From Owenia fusiformis (lineage: Eukaryota; Annelida; Polychaeta; Sabellida; Oweniidae), in contig CAIIXF020000011.1 in NCBI GenBank assembly GCA_903813345.2, positions 20,195,754-20,259,753 of the forward strand: a DNA stretch of 64,000 nucleotides, given 5' to 3'. A program made the position numbers and the translations under genes. Under the pieces are notes generated by a model that was not told the origin of the DNA, did no database searches, and saw nothing but the letters and a program-made list of their open reading frames with translations. Every line of letters begins with the position of its first letter. The stretch's first letter is position 1. Below, piece by piece: positions 12,001 to 24,000 of this stretch.

Positions 12001-15000
12001 CAAAGTGGAATTACAAATGGACATTATTGCCATTAAAGTGTTTGAACCATTGAGTTCCAGTGTGGCAAAATTGTTCATCTCTTTGTACTGTTGTATTGCT
12101 TCATAACCATTGGTCAATAAAGGACAGCCTTAGTGTCAACTTTGGCTCCGCCACTTGGGTTCGATTTTCATGTTGCATATTGAATGTTTTTATGTTAACA
12201 ATGGGTGACTTCCACATCTGGAAGGCTTTCATTCTGTAGAGGTTGGTATATGCTTAAGGGCTCGTGGTTTCATTGATCCACTGATTCAGTAGTGCTTTCT
12301 TGGGTATTATGGGGAGCGTTGCCATTAGTTACTGTCCTATCATCTTCACAAGAGGTTAACATAAGCCTACTGCATCATGGGATGGCCAGCCCTCCAGTAC
12401 ATGCAAAAAACAGCTTCATGGTTGAACTTGCACATTTTAAGTGAAAAACATTTAAATGAATATGGTAAAACACAGCATATTTCTTACACAAATGATATTT
12501 ATTTATCATAGAAGTTTGTTTTTAATTTTGTTGCCAAAAATTTATACGATCAAAGCTGAATGAACTATAGATTATACAAGCTGGGATGTGTGATTTTTAT
12601 ATAATTCATTTGGCATAAAGCTTTATATAATGTATATTTATGTTATATTTTAGTTATTTTATTCATGTTAATGTATCGTGTATGTCAGTCTTTCTGTTTG
12701 TCAGTATTTAATAAAAAGGATTCATTTTAGGCTGGGATGGATAAAGCTAAACATGTTAATTCCAGATTTTGGAGTTCACATAACTTTAATTAAAGCATTA
12801 AATGGTCATTATGGTACATCCTATATGTAAGCATGTAGTTAAGAATATCATTGCATTGCATGCTTTAAGCATGACATAATATTTAACAGAGTTTGAAACA
12901 ACATTGCAACATCAGCAACCATTGAAACACATTTTGATTATTTGATGAATTAAATTGAATTATGATATATTGAAATCAGTATTTGTATTTCTTATTGCAA
13001 ATAGTTTATTGTATACATTTCACAAATCAAAATGAATGGTCAGAAATCAAAAATCTTACCTGTTACATGGCAGGGTTAAATTGCTTCAATATGAAGCATT
13101 TTGACAAAAGGCTTTGTAAAGGTGTTGCACCTCAAAGATCCTTTGTTACAAAGGTGTTGCACCTTAAAGATCCTCTGTTACAAAGATGTTGCACCTCAAA
13201 GATCCTTTGTTACAATGGTGTTGCTCCTCAGAGATCCTTTGTTACTAAGGTGTTGCACCTCAAAGATCCTTTGTTACAAAGGTGTTGCACCTCAAAGCTT
13301 CTTTGTTACAAAGGTGTTGTACCTCAAAGATCTTTTGTTACAAAGGTGTTGCACCTCAAAGATCCTTTGTTACAAAGGTGTTGCACCTCAAAGATCCTTT
13401 GTTAAAAAGGTGTTGCACCTCAAAGATCCTTTGTTACAAAGGTGTTGCACCTCAAAGATTCTTTGTTACAAAGGTGTTGTACCTCAAAGATCTTTTGTTA
13501 CAAAGTTTATTTGTCAAAATACTTCATAATGAAGTAATTTATTCCTGTTAGGAGACAGTGATATAAAACAAGTCCAAAACAGAAATATGAGACTCACCTG
13601 TTGCAGATTGTTTTAAACTACTAACCTATCATAAGCCTGTTACTTAGTTGTTGTTTGTTTGTTTTTATTTTGCATCGAGTTATTTTATGATTTCTAGCAA
13701 CGGGAGCCACTAGCCACAGAGGTTCTGCTAAGCATACTAACAAGAATAAACGTAAGTTGTTTAAGTCATTGCCGATAAATATATATTGTCGACACTTAAT
13801 TCGTTCTTGATTATGCATGTCACAAATGATATTTCCAAGTCAAGAATATCATATTTACTAATATGTGTGTTGATGTATTTAAGATAAGAATCAGACATAA
13901 TTAACCTATTTTCAAAGTATGTAATTAAAATAAGCGAGAATTCACGAGTGGGTGTGTGCGTGTGCGTGTGCGTGTATTTATATCATTTTGTCATATTTGT
14001 CCTATGTTTCTTCCTCTGCCCATATTATGCACCCATTATATGCTTTATTTCACTGTTTATGTTATTGTTTTTCTCAAATGTTTTTTGTTTATTTTTTTTC
14101 AAAAGAATCTAAAGAAGCTAAAAGATTATCACTTAGCTACAGCTATAGTTCAGGTGACTTTAAATCTAGACGATTTTAAAATCTTAAGTTTTATTATCTT
14201 AATTTGTCTTATATAAGTAGAACACTTTCCTAAAATTTATTACATTTTCATCTTCTTTATCATCATTTCTATTCACAAATCTTGACTCTGACACCTTCAG
14301 TACAGGTTTGACACTTTTTGACCCCCCCCCCTCATGGGGTGCCACTTCTTGACAGTATCATGACTCTGTCAATTAGTTTTGTTTCAGTATTACCCTTTGT
14401 TGATAAATCTTTGATGAAGATCATTTAACTCAAGTCCCAAGATCGTGATATTGTACATTTGGGAAGATCCTTTCTAATCACCTTATAACCCCCCCCCCCC
14501 CTTCTCCTGGTCCATATAAATCTATAATATAGGTCATCTCATTGTAATTCTCTTTCTTGGTTGTGGGACCATCTTCTACATGTTTTACCTTTATATAGAG
14601 TTAATGTGTATGTTACACCTGTTAATCCTTAAGGTAGGCCCTATTGGATAAGAACTCCAAGTTAATATGTCAGATTACTCATTCTCCTCTGCCTTCCTTA
14701 ATTGTAGTGTATCCTCTATGTTGAGTTAAGACATCTATCAATTTCTTCTTTTTTGACAGACTTATAAGTTGAAACATGTTAAGTATGAGTGTAAAAATGT
14801 TTTATGTAAAACTATTTAATACTTTGAGTGTACTATCTCATTTTCTCATTGTCCATTCTTTCTTATGTGGAACCAGTTGGTATCTTCACAGATAACAGTT
14901 CTTTCAGGATTTTATAATTAAATGAGTTTAAGCATACTGAGGAGATTGTCTTCCTTTGAACTGTACTCTATTTAATTTTGATTATTCATGTATGCTTTAA

Positions 15001-18000
15001 ATATTTCCTTTTTCATTATTTATTCATTTTTATTAAGACAATATTAGACAAATGTCTCGTTGCCTTAGTAACCAGGAGCCCCATCAACATGTTTTTATTA
15101 ATGAAATGCTTGTTTTCTGTAACTTTATAAGTTTTGTTTTTATTTATTTTGTTAGTTCAAGCTAACCTTATTTGTTCCTCTTAAAGGCTTATTTTTAAAA
15201 CCACCCATTTAACACTGATCAATTTAAAGCTTGGTCACAAATGGATGACATTATAACAGTGGCTTTAATTATTTAAGTTTTTTATTTATTTTTATTTATT
15301 AAAATCATATAAACACTTAGATAAGCTCACATTTTAGATAACACTGTAATTAATTATTAAATGATTGTTGGGTTTAAAGTATGATTATTTGTGTGTCTAA
15401 AATATGTTAACTGTGTGTTCTGAAATGTTTCTAATATGATTTCTATATTTTCCATCAACCCCACACTCCTGCACTTGTAGAAAAATCTGAAGAGGGTATG
15501 TACCTTAATAATCACTTAGAACTAATTCCCAACACTTTTTGCACACCCCTCCTTACATTTCTATGTTAGAGTCTGAGGCAGTACAGGAAAGACCATGGGG
15601 TATATTAGAGAGGTCGCATTTGCCTCCCTGGGGCAGCATATAATTGTGAAATTATTGTTATAGAGCTTAATATACAATTAAATCTGTAAAGTTGAACACC
15701 TCTGTTAGTGGAACACACTTTTCAGAGTTCCAAAACCAACTGACAGTTAAATGAACCTCCGTAAGTGGAACACCTCCCAAGTGGAACACCTTTTTGAGGA
15801 ACCAAAGGTGTTCCACTTAGACAGGTGTTAATGTACTTTTGGCCAGCCAATATTTTTAAAACCTATGTATTAGGAGAATATGGGAACTGTTTTTCTCATC
15901 TCATATTTTTTACTTCATGGCTCATCAACCCTCAGGTTCTCAAACACTAGTGTATCATAAAATTATCAAAACATTTTGACCAGTCCTCAATAAACATTTT
16001 TGTACATTCCTGATGTGCAGAACAGTGTTGGGATTTGTTCGTTATTAATAACTTAAAATAATTATTTCTGAGAATCTTGAATTAATGTGTGCTTGCGATT
16101 TACTATCCTAACAAAATACCAATTCTAATACAATATAATAGGCCCATGCACTGAGTGCTTTACTTTGTATTTTATTTTTGTTTCTATTGTAATGATTTCT
16201 TAAATTGAAGATTTGCTTTTGAAATGCATGATTATTGTCACACACCATATAAAAAAGTAGAAATGGATTTGCATTTACAATTTTTATTTTCATTATTTCA
16301 GAGAAAGAACCAGACAAGATGGAGTATTTCATGAACAAGTAGGTTGATTTTTCCAATTTTTTCTCTTTTTCTGTGTGCTATTTTAATGTAATCAGACTAT
16401 ATTTTCTAATAGATTAAACAGGAAACATTTTGTTGTAAGTTGGACAATTATTTTCAATTCTGTTGTATTTCAAACCATGATTAGAAATTTAACAAAAAGA
16501 TTATAAGATTTTGCTCTAAGCCCTAACAATTTACATTTGCAATCATCCAGTTATAAAACAGGGCCTCATTCAGAACATTTCATAAAGTTAATTTCTAAAA
16601 ACATTGTTCTTTTATAAATTTACTCACAATGTTCATGGAGAGTACAACATTACACAAATGATTTGATAATCTCAAAAGTTATGAAAGTTAGTGTAATGAT
16701 CCTCAGTTTCATGTTTAGGATCATATCAACATTATATCATAACTTTTGATTCTTTAGTGTAGTCTTTATTACATTACAGTAAAACCTGTCTAATCGGAAC
16801 ACTACCTGGACAAACCAAAAGTGCTCAGATTAGCATGTGTTTACATTTCAAGGTTTCTTGATGTGAGTCAATGGGACATTACAAAATTGGAATCGAGAAA
16901 ATGTGAATTTCGGATTAGAGAGGTGTTCAGATATAGAGGTCTTACTGTATAATTATTATTTTCTATTGTAGAGAATACACACCGGAGGAAATGGTGGCTG
17001 TTGTAAAAATCCAGACAAACTTCCGTGGTTACTTCGTACGTAAAGTCAAGATGGCTCGTACCCCAGGCAACCCTGTTCACGCTAAGACGCATGAGACTCT
17101 ACTCAAAGCATGGCAAGTTATGGAGCCCAATGCTGAAGTCCATGGACTATTCTTATTCAGGTAGCTTTTTATAATACTGTTAGTAATAATATTTATCCCA
17201 AATATTATGCATTTTGGCTTATTAAGTCATTATAGACCAGTACAATTTGATATTTGAATAAAATATGTACAGTGTATGTTAAAAATTGTGCAAATGAATC
17301 AGACAAATTATATATCTGAAATGAAATTCTTGTCATAATTTTTCTTTTTTTGTAATCAATCAGAAGGATTGAAAGGCTGTTCTTTAAGAGATGGAAAGAA
17401 TCTATGTATAATAGGTACCATGTTGTCAGAGTGATATACTAGAGAGTAGACCCCCCTCCCCTCCCTCTTCACAGTCAGTTAGGGATATATTCAAATTTCA
17501 CTGAATTGTAGGATCATATTGTATTATATCTGTTTCCCTGTCACATGGAATCTTACATAATTCAGATATAAAGAATTTAGGGAAAGAGTGTTCAAGGTAG
17601 TAATTTCTACCTCACTCATCTTTTCCTTATATTTCACACTCAACTTTCCTATATTTCCCACATGACCCAAACCATGTCCCTTGGACTATCACCAATATGA
17701 ATATATCAGTACTACAGAAGTGTGTTAAGCTACAAAGCTTGGAGGATAATGGTTGTGATAAGGTCCCTGAAAAGCCAAATGAGAAGGACAGTAATCATTA
17801 GAATTCATAATGTTACATGTTCATGTACAAGCTCTCTTAAATGTGTATCTTAATGTCCATATATTCCATACCTTCTAAAATTGCATTTAGTTTTATTGCT
17901 GGGAATACTGTAATATGTAATATATATCAATTTGAGCTTAAGATGATTCAAACTCCATTTATTTTTCAGTGACTCACATTTTCAGTGATTCACATTTCAG

Positions 18001-21000
18001 TTATTCACATTTTGATTGTTTCACATTTTCTGTTACAGAAATATATTCAAAGCAGACCCTGATCTGATGCCAAAATATCCATTCTTCAAGGATGAGTGGA
18101 ATAAGATATCATATGCTGACTACTCTGGAATCTTTGCTGATCAGCCCAATAACAACTGGTTCCTTGTATTCAGGTCAGTTCAGTGGATTTACTTTATTAT
18201 TGAACTATACACCATTTATTCATATTTCATTCACATTTTCCATTGACTTCACATATTCTCATTGATTAACAATTTAATGTTTATTGGATTAGTGAGTGAC
18301 TGTACTACAATCTGATGAATGACTCTAATAGGATATGGTCATATTTGAATGTACATTCATTTATCAATTAAATTGTGTTTTTGTAGAGAGATCTTCCATG
18401 TGACTGAGGAGATGCTGGTCGTCCCTAAGCTCTATGTTCCCATTAACACCTGCATGCTGCGTGTTGTCAACAATGATACTGGCGAAGAAGTGCCACGTGT
18501 ATTTCAGAAAACTGCCCCCTACGTCTACAAGAAAAACAAGGTGGGCCCCCTCTTTTATGGTCATTGCTTATCTCAAGTATACATTTATCATATGTTATGT
18601 TTGCATTAACTGAATGAAAACATCCAGGATGATTAATCTCTAGTGCGTCCCAGAGTTATTTTATTTTTTTTCGATTTTATTTTAAACTAATTTTTTGAGA
18701 AAGGATCACATAGCAGTATGTGCACATATTTAACAGATGTTTTTCTGTTTAACAGAGGGGATACACTTTTGTGGCGGAGGCAAGGACCATTGATCACCCA
18801 CTGGCTTCTGGGAAATGGAAGATGCGTCTGATTGGTTCATTAAGTCCACTTCCTGCACCAATCAGAAATGAAGTGAGCTGTACTTTCCATAGTCGGGAAA
18901 TCAAAGATTATTATGTGCCCAATGAGAGGAATGTCATCTTTAGGTAAGATTATCCATCAGAGCCATCTATTGAGCAAAATGTGCAAAGTATTTAGTTTTG
19001 CCCGAGGCCTATGATTTCCTGACTGAGAAAATATATAGTAAGGGAAGGGGGCAGATACTTGGTGCTAGACTACAGAAAAATTGAATAAGCTACAACTTGT
19101 CATGTCAAAAATCCAGTGGGACCAGCTTAAATTATTAAAATTGGCATATACAGGTGCTCACAAGTTTTCTTTGTTAGGATATACAGGTTTTAGTATAAGT
19201 ACTGGCGTATAATATTATGTTAAGCATTACACGGTTTCATTGATATTATTTTAAGCAGTTTAAATTGAATGCATTATTCACAACATTTTATATCTTTCAG
19301 ATACACTGTTAAAGTGACTGAAGACCATCTAGCCAGTCTACAGATGAACACATCCAAATCTGATGTCTACATTAAAATACAGGTATGCACAGAAAATGCA
19401 CTATGAGTGAGTTCTTGAGAAGAGTGGCAGTCTTTATCAGCCTAAAGTAAATCACACATAGTGTAAAGTAAAAATCTAATCCAAACACCTCTGCGGCCAA
19501 AAGTGTCTGGATTGGCAGGTGTTCACATTTCAAAGTTTTATAAACATGTAAGTTAGTGGGAGATAACAAATTTGGGCCTGAGAAATTGTGTTCAGTGAAA
19601 CCTGTCTAATTCAAATACTATTAGGACCAGCCAAAAGTGTTCAGATTGGCCAGTGTTTATGTTTTTAGGTTTTGAAAAATTATGACTGAAAATAGCTTTC
19701 ACATTGAGAGCCATTCAGAATAGTACTAGAGAGATTCCAGATATTCAGGTTTTAGTGTTTTCAGCAAATTAATAATGTGTTTTAATTTAGATTTATTCAT
19801 AAAATTCATTCAATCCATGTTGGGAAATGACATACTATACAACCAGGGGAGCTCAAATATATTCTTTGTTTTTTAGATCTTGGACCATGAGGAGGAGATG
19901 CTTAGTGCAGTTGGCAAAGGACATACTGTGCTCCCAGCATTCCTCTTCCTCAAAGATTATAACCCAGATGACCTGTTGGACAAGCGCCCTAGCTCTAAAA
20001 TGTGTAAGTATTCCATAATATATATAGAATACCACAACACAGTCATAGTATACAAAGTCCTCATAAACAACATCTCAGTATAGGATGCCTCTGTTTACAA
20101 TGTCTTTATAGACCAACAAGTGATTCAATATGTACTTGATTTTCTAAATTGAAAATGGAAAAGCTTTGATTCTGCGAAACATCCAATATTATTAGTTAGT
20201 CACATTTGTTCAATAAAAATTGATCATCTTGTAGCAAATGCCGGGGGCAAGAACAGTAAGCTTGGCAGCAACAGGCACAGGCGGGGGTCAGGAAGCAGTA
20301 ACCATGGGGGACGTGCCTCTGTAAGTAACCCAGTCTTGACGTTTTAGTCCCTACATGTATATCACTCACTTTTTCAACTCAATTTTGGAAAAAATTAATT
20401 GTATGCTACACAGAATTTTTTTTTTTTTTTTTACCTTTTAACCATTTCCTTTTTGCAAGCATAGTGTAGATGTAAACTTGAGGTCACAGTGAAAATCTAT
20501 AAAGTAAATAGCCTCACATCCTTGATTTGAAGTCTGCAATTACAATAAATAACCTCACGATAAACTCATAATAGTTATCCTTGTTTTAAAGGCCTCACAT
20601 TGAATACCCTCAAAATATATCCCCTAGATACATAGACCCCCACACCCCCAACCCTGAATGATGTAACTCCTATAATGAGTGTAGTACCTGTAATGAATGT
20701 AACCCCTGTAACGATTGTAGTACCTGTAATGATTGTACCACCTGTAATGATTGTAGCACATGAGTAGAGAAGACCTGTCAATGTTAGACCATGCAGGTGA
20801 TGAGGAGGAAGATGAAGAAAGCAGGAAGGTAAATTATAATGCAACATTAATTTTGAAACTGTATGCTAATATAACATGGAAGTGAGTCTTGCTTCAGCGG
20901 GTTGTAAAGCAGATAAGGGGGTCCAGGGTCTTGAGGCAAGACTACATGAAAGTATACATCTTTGAATATGTGAATAAACTGGTAGAAAATAACATTATTT

Positions 21001-24000
21001 TTTCGTTTGATTTAATTGCGTTTTATGTGTAATTTATATAAAATGATCCTCTCAATGAAGTTTATGAATAATCTCAACATTGTGTGCCTTCTAGCCCCAC
21101 AAGTACATAGTGCAGGCTATGGTTCTACGCAACAGTTGGCCACTTTCTGAAAGCAGTTGGAACTTTGTACAACAACTCAAGGAGCAGGAGAAAAATGAAC
21201 TGAAAAGTAAGTACAATGCATATTCTGAGTTTATTGATGTCTAAAATATTTTCTTGAAAAATAATAGAATTATTACTAACTCCCGTTTTGAATAAAAGAG
21301 ATTCGACTTTTGAAATGTGTGCTTTATCAGTGTTGACTATTATATTATATGAATTATAAACTAAGTTTGTTTGTTTTGGTAAACTGTTTGGAGCATCATG
21401 TTTGCTTTTGTGTAGCTTCACTAACAAAATATATATGTATGTACATGTTCTCACTGTTTGCGGTATGCATTAGATTGAAAAATGTTTAACTTGCACTCAG
21501 CAAATGGAAACATTGTTGCTGAGAATCAAAATTAGATGTTGTAAAAAATTAACCCCACATTCACTGTAGAATAAGCAAATTATAATGAAGGGTGTTGTTC
21601 AGAAAATATTATGTTCACTAACCAACATCTAACCCATTAAGGGATGGTGCCCAAATGTTGACAGTCATGGGAAAACAACTTTGGTGTTTTGTTATTGGTG
21701 AAGCCCCTCCCCCTTATACCATATATGAAAATTTGAAAGGTTGAATTACTTTTCATTGGAATGAAAATCAACATTCTTCACTAAAATCATCATTACCTCT
21801 TCTTATAAAAGAATTGAACTATTTTTCGCTAACTGTCGACATATGGAAATCCCTTATACCAGGTGATAATAGATTTCTGTACAATTGCCTTCATTATCAT
21901 GTGTGACACAAGAGGGTAATATCCCAGAATTCATAGATGATCCTATCTAGAAGTTCATCTTTACATGAAGATAGGTTCATCATGAATCCTGGGTAATTTC
22001 CTCCTCTTGTGAGAGTCCCATCACCATCAAGTAACCTCAACAATGTATTCGTGTTCACTTTCTTTATTGCATCACAGGAGACTTTGTTCCCCAACCAGAG
22101 GGTAAGAGAGTTTATCACAGTCAATATTTCACATACAATAACACCACTATTTACCACCTCTACATTGCATGCATTGGGTTTGGGATATAAGAAATAGACA
22201 CATGGGTACTTGGTACTCACACAACATGGTTAAATTGCTTAGTTAAGAAGCATTTTGACAAAAAGCTTCCTCATGAATGATTTTGTGCTTGTGTAACAGC
22301 TGAAGATATTCCTTCATTTTGAAGCTTTATGTCAAAATGCGTCGTAACAAAGTAAATTAACCCTGTAAATGTAATACAGGTACCGTGAACATCTACAATA
22401 GAGACATGAAAATTATACATGAAAATATGTCTTTGCTGGGATTCAGTCAGAATATTCGAAGTTTGTTGATCTCAATCTCGTTCCTTTCATTCTTTGTTTG
22501 TATTTTCTTTTGAAAAATCAATAAATAAATAAAAATGTGACAGAAAAACTACAACACATTTTCATAAATGGAATTTTCATGTCCCTATGTTCACATCTAT
22601 AGGAAAGGGGGTCCTATTGTCAGAAGGAACACATGCAATGCTTTCATATAAATTGGATAAAAACAATCAGCGTTTATGATTTTCTTGAAATTGAAACCCA
22701 AATTAGGGATGCAGTGAAATTATGGCATATTTTGAGAAAAATGTGAACTTACATGGCACATTTTGGTACATATCTTTTGGAATGAGAGAAATCTACAGGG
22801 TGTTCAACAATCTTTGTAAATGTGTTCAGTATGTAAAACAAAGATTGCAAGGGATACCCTGTAGAATGAGACATACTAATGATAACTTGGATATGGGTAT
22901 AACTTAATTATCATCTGCATTTAGAGCAATGGACAGACAATTAGCATCTTTGATGATTAAGACGAATATTTCTAAAAAGTTTTAAAGGGAAAAACAGAAG
23001 GAGAGCAACTTTTTCAAAATGTTTAACATTTCGCCCACTGTGACTGATTCTTCAGCTTTAACATCAATAAGTTTTCTTCTTGATGATAAATTGTCTATTG
23101 TTCCAAATGCAAATAAAAACTGTGTATTTGAACTACAAATGTGTCCCAGATTATCATCATGTTTTTCTTGAGTTCAAATATACAGCTTTAATTGTGGTTT
23201 TATATAGGCCTAAAAGGATGAGACCCCCAAAGGTTAACTGTTTGTTTAGCTGGATTTTTCCAAGAAGTTGGCCAGGGATTATCTTCTTTTCTTTTTTAAC
23301 ATTAAAATATACATGATATAATGAAATAAAAAAAATCATAAATAGGTTTGAATAGGAAAGGTTTTGTATGACCCAATATGTACTGCTAAACAAACAATTA
23401 ATTTTAAATGGCCATAGAGTTCAAGATGTCTTATGATCCAAGGGGTGATCATGATATTCCAATGTTCTTATTTTTCAATATATTCTAACATATCCGATAC
23501 CTTATTAATCCTGTACTTTAAAATATATTTTCATGATATGCTTATTTTCTTATTTTTCAATATATTCTAACATATACAATACCTTATTAATCCAGTAAAC
23601 ATATTTTAATGTATTGGTAATTTGGAATATATTGAAAAATAGAAGTTGGAAAGATATTACGAGAGCTTTATGATCTCCCCATAGTCCACGTGTGCAATCA
23701 TATTGGTAAGCTGCATGATATAAGTTGTAATCACTTGAGTCTCTTAGAATATAAGATACTATTTCTTGAATTTTAGTAATGCCGTGTAAATTCTTACTTC
23801 AATTTGCATTCTGCACTTGCATGTACATGTATACTTCTTAAGGTGCTCTGTATTTGTCTTTCTCAAAAGCAAAAATTAAGGACTTAGGGATATAAATGAC
23901 GTACGCAGGAGACCTAGCTGTGTTTTTTATTAAGATACCTCTAGTTAATATACCTCCGTTGATTAAGATACTGGTACTAATATTTTTCTGTTTTGACTGA

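Larger units (their letters stand above)
11496..13697 (+). other. ADGB intron with a nested MITE and minisatellite
   Basis: I see no convincing exon here. The region holds a family C element (13072-13549) with an internal 32-bp array. Other short open frames (11446-11754 minus, 11897-12106) are featureless. Confidence 0.65.

Noticed and set aside
12983-13551. Three overlapping open frames of 89 to 142 codons rich in KVLHLKDPLLQRCC repeats
   Set aside because: They are made by the 32-bp array, which is open in all forward frames; there is no splice or start context, and the array sits inside a MITE.
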